The position numbers and the translations under genes are program-made. Under the pieces are notes generated by a model, which saw nothing but the letters and a program-made list of their open reading frames with translations, made no database searches and was not told the DNA's origin. From Pseudorhizobium endolithicum (GTDB taxonomy: Bacteria > Pseudomonadota > Alphaproteobacteria > Rhizobiales > Rhizobiaceae): a stretch of 64,000 nt of DNA. The stretch spans positions 62,001 through 126,000 of the forward strand of contig NZ_CABFWF030000018.1 of the NCBI RefSeq assembly GCF_902153245.2, read 5' to 3'. Positions 27,779 to 37,506 of this stretch are shown here, in pieces. Position 1 is the first letter of the stretch; every line of letters starts with the position of its first letter.

Positions 27779-28627
27779 CTAGGCGAGCCGCGGCATCCAC
27801 CACTTCGGCGCCGCCCCTTCGCGCTTCAGCCATGCGTTCATGACCGCCTCGTCGATCTGGCCGTTCACCGTATACTCGTTCACATGGATGCCGGCGCTGA
27901 TATAGAGCAGATCGAGGCCCTGGCTGATGGCGCCGCGCACATCGGTGGGCATGCCGTCTCCGATCGCCAGGACGCGCTCGCGGGCGAACTCGCCGCGGGT
28001 CTGCCGGGCGAAGGCCAGCGCCTCCTCGTAGATCGGGGTATGCGGTTTGCCGGCGATGCGGGTCTTGCCGCCGAGGTCCTCGTAATAGGCGGCAACCGAT
28101 CCGGCACAGGGGATGATGCGGTGACCGCGTTCGACCACGAGATCCGGATTGGCGCAGATGAACGGAACGTCGCGCTTTCGGAAGGCGACGAGCATGTCGT
28201 GATAATCTTCCGGCACTTCCTTCTCGTCATCGAAGAAGCCGGTGCAAACGATGGCATCCGCTTCGTCAGCCCCGACGACTTCCACCTCCAGGCCGTCGAA
28301 CAGCGGCATGTCGCGCTCGGGGCCAAGCAGGAAAACCTTCTTCGGGCCTTCGGCGATGAGGTGGCGGGTCACATCGCCGGAGGTGACGATCCGATCATAG
28401 GCTGCGTCCGGAACGCCGAGCAGCCTCAGCTGCGAGATGACACCCGGTGACGGACGCGGAGAATTGGTGATGAGCACCACGGTCGCTCCTGGCGCGCGCG
28501 CGTCCGACAAGGCGCTGCAGGCATCGGGGAAGGCATCGACGCCGTTGTGGACTACGCCCCAGACATCGGACAGGATCACCTCATAGTTTCCGGTGATCTC
28601 GCTGAGATTGCTGATGCGCTTGGCCAT
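27779..28627 (-). CDS. HAD-IIA family sugar phosphatase (TIGR01459-like)
   Basis: HAD-superfamily class IIA hydrolase of 282 residues, starting MAKRISNLSEI. Motif I reads ILSDVWGVVHNGVDAFP, where the second Asp of the usual DxD is replaced (DVW), as is typical of this rhizobial subgroup. ITNSPRP is motif II, IAGKPHTPIYEEAL supplies the lysine and GDGMPTDVRGA the metal-binding aspartates. Without the general-acid Asp in motif I, activity may be weak or altered. It is co-directional with ribF and divergent from groES. Confidence 0.86.
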   Translation of the reverse strand: MAKRISNLSEITGNYEVILSDVWGVVHNGVDAFPDACSALSDARAPGATVVLITNSPRPSPGVISQLRLLGVPDAAYDRIVTSGDVTRHLIAEGPKKVFLLGPERDMPLFDGLEVEVVGADEADAIVCTGFFDDEKEVPEDYHDMLVAFRKRDVPFICANPDLVVERGHRIIPCAGSVAAYYEDLGGKTRIAGKPHTPIYEEALAFARQTRGEFARERVLAIGDGMPTDVRGAISQGLDLLYISAGIHVNEYTVNGQIDEAVMNAWLKREGAAPKWWMPRLA

Positions 28628-28755
28628 GCTGCTTCTGAACCCGTGTTGGAACAGGCGCTGACATCGCAAAGCTTCGGCCCGATGGCAAGGGATTTCCTGC
28701 CGTCTGCTCCAGGCAGGCACGTTAACGGCAATCCGATTTTAGGGCCGCGCCGTTC

Positions 28756-28784
28756 TTGACTCTCGATCTGGCCGCGCTTATCTC
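28756..28784 (+). promoter_or_regulatory. groESL promoter
   Basis: TTGACT at 28756-28761, a 17-base spacer, then TATCTC at 28779-28784. The predicted start of transcription falls at about 28791, right at the CIRCE dyad, which is how HrcA blocks transcription. The preceding CT also gives CTTGAC, compatible with RpoH, so heat control by both systems is possible. Confidence 0.65.
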
Positions 28785-28792
28785 GACCGCCG

Positions 28793-28819
28793 TTAGCACT
28801 CTTTCAAACCGAGTGCTAA
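28793..28819 (+). promoter_or_regulatory. CIRCE operator (HrcA site) of groESL
   Basis: TTAGCACTC at 28793-28801, a 9-base spacer, and GAGTGCTAA at 28811-28819: a perfect match to the CIRCE consensus. It is 54 bases before the groES ATG. HrcA binds CIRCE and is released on heat or protein stress. hrcA is not in this window. Confidence 0.95.
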
Positions 28820-28872
28820 CGCAAGACACGGATCTCGTATCCGTCCATGTCATTTGATCGAGGGATTAGACA

Positions 28873-29169
28873 ATGGCAAGCACCAATTTCCGCCCCCTGC
28901 ACGACCGCGTCGTCGTTCGTCGCGTCGAGTCTGAAGAGAAGACCAAGGGTGGCATCATCATCCCGGATACCGCCAAGGAAAAGCCGCAGGAAGGCGAAAT
29001 CGTCGCCGTCGGCTCCGGCGCCCGCGATGAGTCCGGCAAGGTTGTCGCACTCGACGTCAAGGTCGGCGACCGGGTTCTGTTCGGCAAGTGGTCCGGCACC
29101 GAAGTCAAGCTCGACGGCGAAGACCTTCTGATCATGAAGGAAGCCGACATCATGGGTATCATCGGCTGA
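28873..29169 (+). CDS. groES: Co-chaperonin GroES
   Basis: Ten-kilodalton lid of the GroEL chaperonin, 98 residues, normal length. Contains [19 protein letters not shown], the mobile loop [15 protein letters not shown] (about 23-37) with the GroEL-contacting hydrophobic triplet, and [10 protein letters not shown] at the end. Preceded by GAGGG and by promoter plus CIRCE; followed after 59 bp by groEL, so one heat-shock operon. Confidence 0.98.
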   Translation: MASTNFRPLHDRVVVRRVESEEKTKGGIIIPDTAKEKPQEGEIVAVGSGARDESGKVVALDVKVGDRVLFGKWSGTEVKLDGEDLLIMKEADIMGIIG

Positions 29170-29204
29170 TTTGCCAGCCTTTCGCCTTTCCGAAACAACG
29201 CTGA

Positions 29205-30869
<1,665 letters not shown>

Positions 30870-30910
30870 GACCTTCGGGTCCTACATCCGAGCCATCCGG
30901 TTCAGTTCAG

Positions 30911-30943
30911 GAAGGGCGGTCCTCGGGCCGCCCTTCTTGGTTT
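30911..30943 (+). terminator. Intrinsic terminator of groESL
   Basis: GAAGGGCGG (30911-30919) and CCGCCCTTC (30928-30936) with an 8-base loop, followed by TTGGTTT. It lies 42 bases after the groEL stop. Confidence 0.75.
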
Positions 30944-30983
30944 ACGCCCCTGGCGCGGCAGCAATTACACCGGGATCGTTCAA

Positions 30984-31022
30984 TTATTGGAGACGATCCG
31001 TCTCTTATTGTTCATCTTATTG
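30984..31022 (+). promoter_or_regulatory. Candidate operator array upstream of doxX
   Basis: Three TTATTG hexamers (30984, 31005, 31017) surround a perfect dyad GAGACG-ATC-CGTCTC (30990-31004). The block lies 80-118 bases before the doxX ATG in an AT-richer stretch and looks like the binding site of a dimeric regulator, which I cannot name. No regulator gene adjoins doxX. Confidence 0.4.
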
Positions 31023-31101
31023 CTGATCGGATCATATGGCATATTGGCTTCCAGAATTCGATGCCACTGAACATCAACGACCATCCTTCTGGAGACCTGC
31101 A

Positions 31102-31557
31102 ATGACCAACACAACCACCAACAATCTTCTGCTTCTTGCCGGCCGCGTGCTGCTCTCGGCCATGTTCATCCTGTCCGGCTATCCCAAGCTGCTCGACCCC
31201 GCTGGCACCGCGGGCATGATCGCCGGTGCAGGATTCCCGGCTGCGACCCTCCTCGCCTACCTTGCCGGCCTGTTCGAACTCGTTGCCGGCCTCTTCGTGC
31301 TGGTCGGCTTCCAGACGCGCACCGCGGCGATCCTGCTCGCTCTCTTCGCCGCCTTCACGGGCCTCGTCTTCCATTCCGGCACCATCAACGTGCCTGACTT
31401 CCCGGCAGCCGCCAACGGCATGCTGACCATGTTCAACGGCCTGATGATGATGAAGAACCTGACGATTGCCGGCGGTTTCCTTGCACTCGCAGCCGTGGGC
31501 GCCGGCGCCTACTCGCTCGACGCCCGCCGCCGCGGTTCTGTCGCAATCGCTGCCTAA
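31102..31557 (+). CDS. DoxX family membrane protein
   Basis: Inner-membrane protein of 151 residues with four hydrophobic helices, starting MTNTTTNNLLLLAGR after GGAG (8-base spacing). The family pattern is plain: RVLLSAMFILSGYPKL, FPAATLLAYLAGLFELVAGLFVLVG, AAILLALFAAFTGLVFHSG and LTMFNGLMMMKNLTIAGGF. DoxX proteins are linked to thiol or quinone redox homeostasis in some bacteria; the function here is not known. The gene is monocistronic between the groESL and its own terminator. Confidence 0.93.
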   Translation: MTNTTTNNLLLLAGRVLLSAMFILSGYPKLLDPAGTAGMIAGAGFPAATLLAYLAGLFELVAGLFVLVGFQTRTAAILLALFAAFTGLVFHSGTINVPDFPAAANGMLTMFNGLMMMKNLTIAGGFLALAAVGAGAYSLDARRRGSVAIAA

Positions 31558-31583
31558 CCTGACCGAATTCCCTGCCCGAGACG

Positions 31584-31616
31584 GGGCGCTGGACCATACG
31601 TCCGGCGCCCTTTTTT
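31584..31616 (+). terminator. Intrinsic terminator of doxX
   Basis: GGGCGCTGGA (31584-31593) pairs with TCCGGCGCCC (31601-31610) with one G-T wobble and a 7-base loop, followed by six T. It ends 4 bp before the end of the convergent methyltransferase gene. Confidence 0.88.
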
Positions 31617-31619
31617 CTT

Positions 31620-32225
31620 TCACCCGGTTGTCCGCTGCGCCAACCAAACGGTCGCACCGCCGCAGCCCGAATCCTGATCCACCTGCGAGACCAGCCGGAA
31701 GCCGTTTTCCTGCAGGAGAGAGGCGTATTCCTCCCCGGCAAGGCTTGCATGGTAGAGCGGCTCGCCGCCGAACTCGCCCATCGCCACGCCTTCGAAATGG
31801 CCGGCGGTGAACATCAGGGCCGCGCCGGGCGCCGCCAGATAGGCGAAGACCGGAAACATGCTGCGCTGTTGTTCTGGTCTCAGGTGAAAGAAGCTGTGCC
31901 AGGCGACGATGCCGTTGAAGGTCCGGCCCGGCGGCAACCTGCGCATGTCGCGGACGATCCACCGGTGGCCGGGAAAACGCTGGCGGCAGAGTTCGATCAT
32001 CGTTTCCGAACTGTCGATCCCGGTCAGGCGCAAACCCCGGCCGATGAGGTACGCGGCGATCGGCTCGCCCGATCCGCAACCGAGGTCCAGAACCGTGCCG
32101 CTGGCGGGAAGAAGAGCCGTAAACCGGTCCAGCCAGGGTTTCTCGAACAGGTTCTTGCCGCGCAGGCTGTCGAACGCCTGAGCATGGCGCTCATAGAGCC
32201 CGACGATGTTCTCGTCTTCAGCCAT
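31620..32225 (-). CDS. Class I SAM-dependent methyltransferase
   Basis: Predicted small-molecule methyltransferase of 201 residues with a Rossmann fold. The SAM motif I is [17 protein letters not shown] (about 44-60), acidic motif II is in [13 protein letters not shown], and [10 protein letters not shown] is the substrate-side loop. The start [15 protein letters not shown] lies inside the end of hisG (8-base overlap), so it is coupled to the histidine genes. The substrate is unknown, and nothing in the sequence ties it to histidine. Confidence 0.86.
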   Translation of the reverse strand: MAEDENIVGLYERHAQAFDSLRGKNLFEKPWLDRFTALLPASGTVLDLGCGSGEPIAAYLIGRGLRLTGIDSSETMIELCRQRFPGHRWIVRDMRRLPPGRTFNGIVAWHSFFHLRPEQQRSMFPVFAYLAAPGAALMFTAGHFEGVAMGEFGGEPLYHASLAGEEYASLLQENGFRLVSQVDQDSGCGGATVWLAQRTTG

Positions 32226-32928
32226 CCCCGGACGCAACCGCGCTCCGCACCGCCTCCACGATCCGGCGGATGCGCGGATCCCCCTCATGTCCCTGCTTCC
32301 TCGCCCTCACCAGGCAGGCCTCGCTGCTCAGGATCACGCCGTCGTCCAGCACCTTGAGATGGTTTGCCTTCAGGGTCGAGCCGGTGGAGGTGATGTCGAC
32401 GATGATATCCGCCTGACCTGCCGCAGGCGCGCCTTCCGTAGCACCCAGGCTCTCGACGATCCGGTAGAGTTGGATGCCGTGCTGGCGCGAAAAGAACTGC
32501 TGCGTGAGCCGCCAGTATTTCGTCGCGATCCCCAGGCGGCGGCCATGGCGGGCGCGGAAATCGGCGGCGACGTCTCCGAGGTCTTCCATCGTCTCCACGT
32601 CCAGCCAGATCTCCGGCACGGCGACGACGACATCCGCCTGGCCGAAACCGAGGCGAGCGCAGAACTCCACCTTCTCGTCGACATCGGCCATGCCCTCGCG
32701 GACCAGATCCTCGCCGGTGACGCCGAAATCGACGGAGCCGCCTGCCAGCTCGCGTGCGATTTCGGAGGCGGAGAGGTAGGCGATCTCGACGCCTTCCAGG
32801 CCGTCGACCCGGGCCCGATAGGAGCGATCATTGCCGATTGCGGAAATGGCGAGACCGGCGCGCTCGAACACCGCCGCCGTGTCTTCCTTGATGCGGCCCT
32901 TGGAGGGCAGTGCGATCGTAATCGTCAT
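32218..32928 (-). CDS. hisG: ATP phosphoribosyltransferase catalytic subunit, short form
   Basis: First enzyme of histidine synthesis, joining PRPP and ATP. At 236 residues it is the short HisG that lacks the C-terminal regulatory domain and works only with HisZ. It starts [16 protein letters not shown]; the P-loop-like PRPP motif appears as [19 protein letters not shown] near 170. [14 protein letters not shown] and [16 protein letters not shown] are also conserved. The start overlaps the hisZ stop by ATGA. Confidence 0.95.
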   Translation of the reverse strand: MTITIALPSKGRIKEDTAAVFERAGLAISAIGNDRSYRARVDGLEGVEIAYLSASEIARELAGGSVDFGVTGEDLVREGMADVDEKVEFCARLGFGQADVVVAVPEIWLDVETMEDLGDVAADFRARHGRRLGIATKYWRLTQQFFSRQHGIQLYRIVESLGATEGAPAAGQADIIVDITSTGSTLKANHLKVLDDGVILSSEACLVRARKQGHEGDPRIRRIVEAVRSAVASGDG

Positions 32929-34046
32929 CGGCTCCCCCTCGCCGTCTCCATACGGTCGAGCCAAAGCGCGAAGCCCACCGCCGGAATGTGGTCCTTAGCG
33001 CCGAGAAGCGTGAGGAGCCTGTCGAAACGGCCGCCGCCGGCGAGGACCGCCGGCGATTCCGCCTCGGTCACTTCGAAGACAAGGCCCGTGTAATAGTCCA
33101 GCGGGCGACCGAACGCCGCGCGATAGGTCATGCCCCCAAGATCGATCCCGGCACGGGCGAGCGCCGCCAGCCGCTCATCGAACTGTTCGAGGGCCGGCCC
33201 GAGCGTCAGGCCCGCCGCATCGGCAAAGCCGGCAAGCGCCGAGGAGGCCTCCGCGAGCGGCAGCCTCAGGGTCAGGAACTCGCGCAGGAGAAGCAGCGCG
33301 CCGCCGTCGAGCTTCGTTTCGGCAAGCGTCAGCTTCTCCTTCAGTCGCCGCGCGATCTCGAGCGGCGAACGGCTGGCATTGGTGGAATAGCCCGTGTCCT
33401 GCATGGTGCGGTCGATCCGGGCCACGAGTTCGTCTTCCTGGCCGGTGGCGAGAAGGGCCGCAATCTGCGGATCGAGGCCCGCCACGGGCTGCGGGCGTGC
33501 CAGCCGCTCCAGAAGAGCGTCGAGATGGACCATGTCGCCGAAGGCATGGATCAGCCGCTTCTGCCAGCCGAGCGGCAGGCCGAGGGCCTTCACCACCGCC
33601 TCGAACACCGCCTGGTCACCCAGCGTCAGCGCCAGCGGGCGGCCGGGCAGGAGGCGGGAAAGGATGCCCATGGCGTCGCCGATGGCACGGGCATCGGCGC
33701 CTGCGATATCGACTTCGCCGAGGTCCTCTATGCCGGCCTGATAGAATTCGTGTGCACCTTCGCGGCGCTGGCGGAAGACCTCGCCGAGATAGGAATAGCG
33801 CTTCGGCGTGCCGGTTGCGGTCTCGATGTGGCGAAGACAGACGGGAATGGTGAATTCCGGGCGGAGGCAGAGGCTGGCGCCCGTCTCGCTCTCCGTCAGG
33901 AAGATGCGGCGGCGCAGGTCCTCTCCGGCCATGTCGAGAAAGGGTTCGGCCGGCTGAATGACCGGCGTGTTGACGCGCGTGGTGCGGCGCGCCTCGAACT
34001 CCGCGAGCAGGTCGGCAGCGAAGTCGGGCATGTCGGTCAGGGGCAT
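32925..34046 (-). CDS. hisZ: ATP phosphoribosyltransferase regulatory subunit HisZ
   Basis: HisRS-like protein without charging activity that activates the short HisG and carries histidine feedback. The 373-residue product starts [18 protein letters not shown]. It keeps the class II core: [15 protein letters not shown] (motif 2 region), [24 protein letters not shown] and [14 protein letters not shown], and lacks the HisRS anticodon domain. It is followed by hisG with ATGA overlap and preceded by hisS after a 161-bp gap that holds a RIME-like repeat. Confidence 0.94.
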   Translation of the reverse strand: MPLTDMPDFAADLLAEFEARRTTRVNTPVIQPAEPFLDMAGEDLRRRIFLTESETGASLCLRPEFTIPVCLRHIETATGTPKRYSYLGEVFRQRREGAHEFYQAGIEDLGEVDIAGADARAIGDAMGILSRLLPGRPLALTLGDQAVFEAVVKALGLPLGWQKRLIHAFGDMVHLDALLERLARPQPVAGLDPQIAALLATGQEDELVARIDRTMQDTGYSTNASRSPLEIARRLKEKLTLAETKLDGGALLLLREFLTLRLPLAEASSALAGFADAAGLTLGPALEQFDERLAALARAGIDLGGMTYRAAFGRPLDYYTGLVFEVTEAESPAVLAGGGRFDRLLTLLGAKDHIPAVGFALWLDRMETARGSR

Positions 34047-34067
34047 GTTAGGCTTTCTCCCCAACGA

Positions 34068-34191
34068 TGCCCGCTCTGTCACTTCGTGACATCTCCCTCT
34101 CGAAGGGGGAGATCGGAGGGAGTTCGCGACGCCCGCCCCAGATCGGTCTCGCCCCTTGGGGGAGAGATGCCCGGCAGGGCAGAGGGGGGTA
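34068..34191. repeat. RIME-like intergenic palindromic element
   Basis: The hisS-hisZ gap is filled with nested inverted repeats: TGTCAC-TTC-GTGACA (34077-34091), an ATCTCCC/GGGAGAT pair (34091-34113), a GGGGGAGAGATGCCC segment and a closing TGCCC/GGGCA pair before AGAGGGGGG (around 34160-34190). The wording closely resembles the Rhizobium-specific intergenic mosaic elements spread through Rhizobiaceae genomes. In RNA it would fold into several hairpins between two co-directional his genes. The exact ends are estimates. Confidence 0.7.
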
Positions 34192-34207
34192 ACGACGCAG
34201 CATCACG

Positions 34208-35698
34208 TCAAACATCCTTTGCCCGCCGCCGGTCTTCCGCCTGGGCTGCCAGGATTTCCCTCACCTTGGCGACGAGATCGGCTTCCGGCACGACCTCCTG
34301 CGCGACGCGGGCCTCGCGCCAGGTGGCGTTGTCCTCGATCTCTCCCGAGAGGCGCTTGCCCTCGATCAGGTCCTTGATCTGCACGACGCCCTCTGCCCGC
34401 TCATCACCGCCCTGGATGATGGCAATCGGCGAGCCGCGGCGGTCGGCATATTTCAGCTGATTGCCGAACTTCTTCCAGTTGCCCTGGTACATTTCGGCGC
34501 GGATGCCGGCGGCGCGAAGCTGCTGCGTGAAGCGCTGGTAGCGGCCCATGCTCTCCACATCGCCATCCATGACGGTCACAAGGACTGGACCGAGCACCTC
34601 GTCCTGCCCGAGCTTGCCGAGGTTCTTCAGCGCCGTCATCAGCCGCGAGACGCCAATGGAGAAGCCCGTGGCGGGCACCGGCTGGCCCATGAAGCGCGAG
34701 ACGAGGCCATCATAGCGCCCACCGCCGCCGACGGAGCCGAAGACGACCTTCTCGCCCTTCTCGTTAGTGACATCGAAGGTAAGTTCGGCTTCGAAGACCG
34801 GGCCGGTGTAGTATTCGAGGCCGCGGATCACCGACGGATCGATCTTGATACGGTCCGCGGCGTAGCCCGCCGCCGTCACCAGAGCCTCGATCTGCATCAG
34901 TTCGGCCTGACCTTGATCGTAAAGATCGCTGGCGGGATGAAAGCTATCGTCGGTCAGATAGGCTACGACCTGAGCAATTTGATTTTCCGAAAGACCCGCG
35001 CCCTTGGTGAAGTCGCCAGACTCATCCTTGCGGCCAGGTCCTAACAAGAGGCGCACCCCGTCGATTCCGAACTTGTCGAGTTTGTCGATAGCCCGCAGAA
35101 CATTCAGGCGCCGCCCCGCATTGTCGTCACCACCCAAGCCTATGGCGTCTAGAACACCATCAAAGACCTTTCGGTTGTTCACCCGGATCACATAGTCACC
35201 GCGCTGGATGCCGAGCGCTTCCATCGTGTCGGCCATCATCATGCACATCTCGGCATCGGCCTGGACGCCCGGCGCGCCGACGGTATCGGCGTCGAACTGC
35301 ATGAACTGGCGGAAGCGGCCGGGGCCGGGCTTCTCGTTGCGGAACACATAGCCGGCGCGATAGGTGCGGAACGGCAGCTGGATCTCGTTGAAGTTCTCGG
35401 CCACATGGCGGGCGAGCGGCGCCGTCAGGTCGTAGCGGAGCGACATCCACTGGTCATCGTCGTCCTGCAGCGAGAATACGCCTTCGTTCGGCCGGTCGCT
35501 GTCCGGCAGGAACTTGCCGAGCGCATCGGTGTATTCGAAGAGCGGCGTCTCGACCGGATCGAAGCCGTAGCGCTCGTAGACCTCACGGATCTTCCCGATC
35601 ATCTCGTTCGTGGCATGGATATCGGCAGCCGAGCGATCGACGAAGCCGCGCGGCAGGCGGGCCTTCAGTTTGAGGGGTTTCTTCTGCTTGTCGCTCAT
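34208..35698 (-). CDS. hisS: Histidine--tRNA ligase, alphaproteobacterial type
   Basis: Class II synthetase charging tRNA-His, 496 residues. N-terminal [12 protein letters not shown] replaces the canonical RGTQD motif, and motif 2 reads [19 protein letters not shown] as in eukaryote-like HisRS rather than LRPEGTA. Further landmarks are [37 protein letters not shown] (histidine-A motif) and the C-terminal anticodon domain. This is the divergent alphaproteobacterial class whose tRNA-His lacks the extra G-1. GC falls to roughly 50-60% over about 34,900-35,200 (residues 165-265), unlike the flanks. Divergent from the relBE-like pair. Confidence 0.96.
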   Translation of the reverse strand: MSDKQKKPLKLKARLPRGFVDRSAADIHATNEMIGKIREVYERYGFDPVETPLFEYTDALGKFLPDSDRPNEGVFSLQDDDDQWMSLRYDLTAPLARHVAENFNEIQLPFRTYRAGYVFRNEKPGPGRFRQFMQFDADTVGAPGVQADAEMCMMMADTMEALGIQRGDYVIRVNNRKVFDGVLDAIGLGGDDNAGRRLNVLRAIDKLDKFGIDGVRLLLGPGRKDESGDFTKGAGLSENQIAQVVAYLTDDSFHPASDLYDQGQAELMQIEALVTAAGYAADRIKIDPSVIRGLEYYTGPVFEAELTFDVTNEKGEKVVFGSVGGGGRYDGLVSRFMGQPVPATGFSIGVSRLMTALKNLGKLGQDEVLGPVLVTVMDGDVESMGRYQRFTQQLRAAGIRAEMYQGNWKKFGNQLKYADRRGSPIAIIQGGDERAEGVVQIKDLIEGKRLSGEIEDNATWREARVAQEVVPEADLVAKVREILAAQAEDRRRAKDV

Positions 35699-35836
35699 GA
35701 TCGTCTTCCAATGCCACCGGAAAAGCCGGATTTTGTGAGCGGTTTCTTAGAGGATCGGACCCGGAGCGGCAAGGGCGGCCGGCTGGCGAAAGGTAGGGAG
35801 CGGTGGTATATCTGCGCCACGAAAAGGGTCACGGCC

Positions 35837-36067
35837 ATGAACAAGCGCGTCACGATCGAAATGCCGGACGAGATGCTCAAGCTCGTCGAGGAATATGCGA
35901 CGGAGGCCGGCACCGCGCCGGACGCCTATCTGCGCGATGTCATCGAGCAGCATCTGGAGGACCTGCACGACATCGCTCTGGCGGAAGAGGCGATGGAAAG
36001 CGTCCGCAATGGTGAACCAACCCGCACTCTGGCAGAAGTGAAGCAGAGACTTGGCCTGGACGATTGA
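35837..36067 (+). CDS. RelB-like ribbon-helix-helix antitoxin
   Basis: Antitoxin of 76 residues, starting MNKRVTIEMPDEMLKLVEEYA, a typical ribbon-helix-helix opening with a beta strand then helix. The sequence YLRDVIEQHLEDLHDIALAEEAMESV and the conserved tail LAEVKQRLGLDD match the RHH antitoxins paired with RelE toxins. Its 3' end overlaps the toxin gene by 17 bases. The module is divergent from hisS (138-bp spacer), where autoregulation by the antitoxin-toxin complex could occur. Confidence 0.83.
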   Translation: MNKRVTIEMPDEMLKLVEEYATEAGTAPDAYLRDVIEQHLEDLHDIALAEEAMESVRNGEPTRTLAEVKQRLGLDD

Positions 36068-36320
36068 ATTTCGCGCAAAGGCGGAAAAGCAGTTGCAGCG
36101 CCTTGCGACGAGAGATGCTGCCCGCATCATCTCGTTTCTGGAAGATCGTCTGGCGGCACACGAGAACCCGAGGGAACTCGGGACCGCGCTCAAAGGCCAT
36201 GCTCTCGGCGGCTACTGGCGCTACAAGGTCGGGGATTACCGCATCATCTGCGACATCCAGGACCAGCGGCTCGTCGTGCTGGTGGTCGAGGTCGGGCACC
36301 GACGGGACGTCTACCGGTAA
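36051..36320 (+). CDS. RelE family toxin
   Basis: RelE-type toxin of 89 residues, probably cutting mRNA in the ribosomal A site. The pattern WTIEFRAKAEKQLQRLATR, FLEDRLAAHENPRELGTALKG, YWRYKVGDYRIICDIQDQRL and the closing VGHRRDVYR is diagnostic: the conserved basic residues (RYKVGDYR) and the final Arg-x-x-x-Tyr-Arg are the usual active-site set. The start at TTG 36051 is inferred, because the family begins (M)xWTIE just there and no ATG is available. It overlaps the antitoxin by 17 bases, which suggests coupled translation. Confidence 0.85.
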   Translation: MAWTIEFRAKAEKQLQRLATRDAARIISFLEDRLAAHENPRELGTALKGHALGGYWRYKVGDYRIICDIQDQRLVVLVVEVGHRRDVYR

Positions 36321-36323
36321 TTC

Positions 36324-37090
36324 ATGATCTCCGAAGCTCTTCAATATGCCGCGACCTATCCGGCCACCGAGGCCGGGTTCCGCCCCTTCATCCGCTCCTC
36401 CGTCAGCCTCTGGTCGCGTGCCAACCGCTGCTCGCGGGAATGGGCGGAGCATGAAGCGAACTGCCTCGCCTTTGTCGCCGACATGCTCGGGCGGATGAAG
36501 CGACGGCGCACGGCCGTGGTGCTGGGCTCCGGCCTCCTGCGCGACGTGCCGGTCGAGGAAATGGCCAAGGCGTTCGATACGGTCGTCCTCGTCGACCTCG
36601 TACATCTCGCAAGCGTCCGCTTCCGGCTCAAGGCGAAGCGGCTGCGCGATGTCCGGCTGATCAGCCGCGACCTGTCCGGATTCGATGCGGCGCTGGCAGG
36701 CCACGAGGTCGAGCCGCTCGCCTTCCTGCGTCAGGTGCCCTATCTCAACCTCGTCGTTTCGGCGAACCTCCTGTCGCAGGTCGGCGTCGGGGCAGAGCGG
36801 CGTCTGAAGCAGGATGGCCCCACGGGAAAGGCGGACATTCTGCCGCAGTTGATCCGCGCTCACCTGAACGGGCTTGCGGCGCTTCCCTGCAGCACGGTTC
36901 TGCTGACGGACACCGGCTTCCGGTGATGGATCGTGAGGGCAGGACCCTGGAGGAGGCCGATCTTCTGCACGGCGAGACGGTACCGCTGGCGGACGAAGCA
37001 TGGGATTGGCCGGTGGTCCCCCTTGGCGAACAGAGCCGCGATTACCAGATCCTTCACCGGGTGGTCGCGGTCCGTACGCTCAAGGCATGA
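36324..37090 (+). pseudogene. Frameshifted hypothetical protein gene (Rossmann-like, rhizobial)
   Basis: A reading frame of 200 codons (36324-36926), MISEALQYAATYPATEAGFRP onward, ends at TGA after TDTGFR. Its natural continuation lies in another frame from GTG 36923 / ATG 36926 to 37090: VMDREGRTLEEADLLHGE, WDWPVVPLGEQSRDYQI, HRVVAVRTLKA. Joined, this gives one protein of about 255 residues, which I recognise as a conserved rhizobial protein of unknown function. TAVVLGSGLLRDVPVEE (about 71-87) looks like a nucleotide- or SAM-binding loop. Stop and next ATG overlap as TGATG. One missing base near 36922 would explain the break. It begins 4 bp after relE. Confidence 0.7.
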
Positions 37091-37126
37091 CGGCGCGCAC
37101 CTTCAACAGCAAAGGACAAGAAAACC

Positions 37127-37486
37127 ATGGCTGCGAAATCTCTCCTCCTTGCCTCCGCCCTCGCCCTTTTCCTCGCCGGTCCCGCCGCCGCCCAGGAGGG
37201 GCATTCGCATGCCGGCGCGGAGGCGTCGCCCGATGCCGTCATCAGCGCCTTCGAGGAAGCCGCCGCCAAGATGCATGAGGACATGGCGATCGACTATTCC
37301 GGCGATGCAGACGTCGATTTCGTGCGCGGCATGATCCCGCATCACGAAGCGGCTATCGCCATGGCGAAGATCGAGCTGGAGCACGGCAAGGATCCTGAAC
37401 TCCGCAAGATAGCGGAAGAGGTGATCGCGGCGCAGGAGGCGGAAATCGCCCAGATGCGCAAATGGCTCGAAGAGCACGGGAAATAG
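37127..37486 (+). CDS. DUF305 family exported protein
   Basis: Periplasmic protein of 119 residues with a Sec signal peptide (cleavage after AAAQ near residue 23) followed by [10 protein letters not shown] and the DUF305 core: [37 protein letters not shown] and a final [13 protein letters not shown]. The fold is a helical bundle; the [12 protein letters not shown] histidines and methionines suggest metal binding, and relatives include copper-binding periplasmic proteins. No copper genes are nearby. Role unknown. Confidence 0.88.
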   Translation: MAAKSLLLASALALFLAGPAAAQEGHSHAGAEASPDAVISAFEEAAAKMHEDMAIDYSGDADVDFVRGMIPHHEAAIAMAKIELEHGKDPELRKIAEEVIAAQEAEIAQMRKWLEEHGK

Positions 37487-37506
37487 TGGACAAAGGAGCG
37501 CCAGCC

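Noticed and set aside
26787-28627. FMN riboswitch before ribF
   Set aside because: The upstream HAD-IIA gene ends 7 bp from the ribF start, leaving no room; nothing like an RFN element is seen.
31102-31557. doxX as part of the groESL heat-shock operon
   Set aside because: A terminator follows groEL at 30911-30943 and doxX has its own dyad-rich upstream region and terminator.
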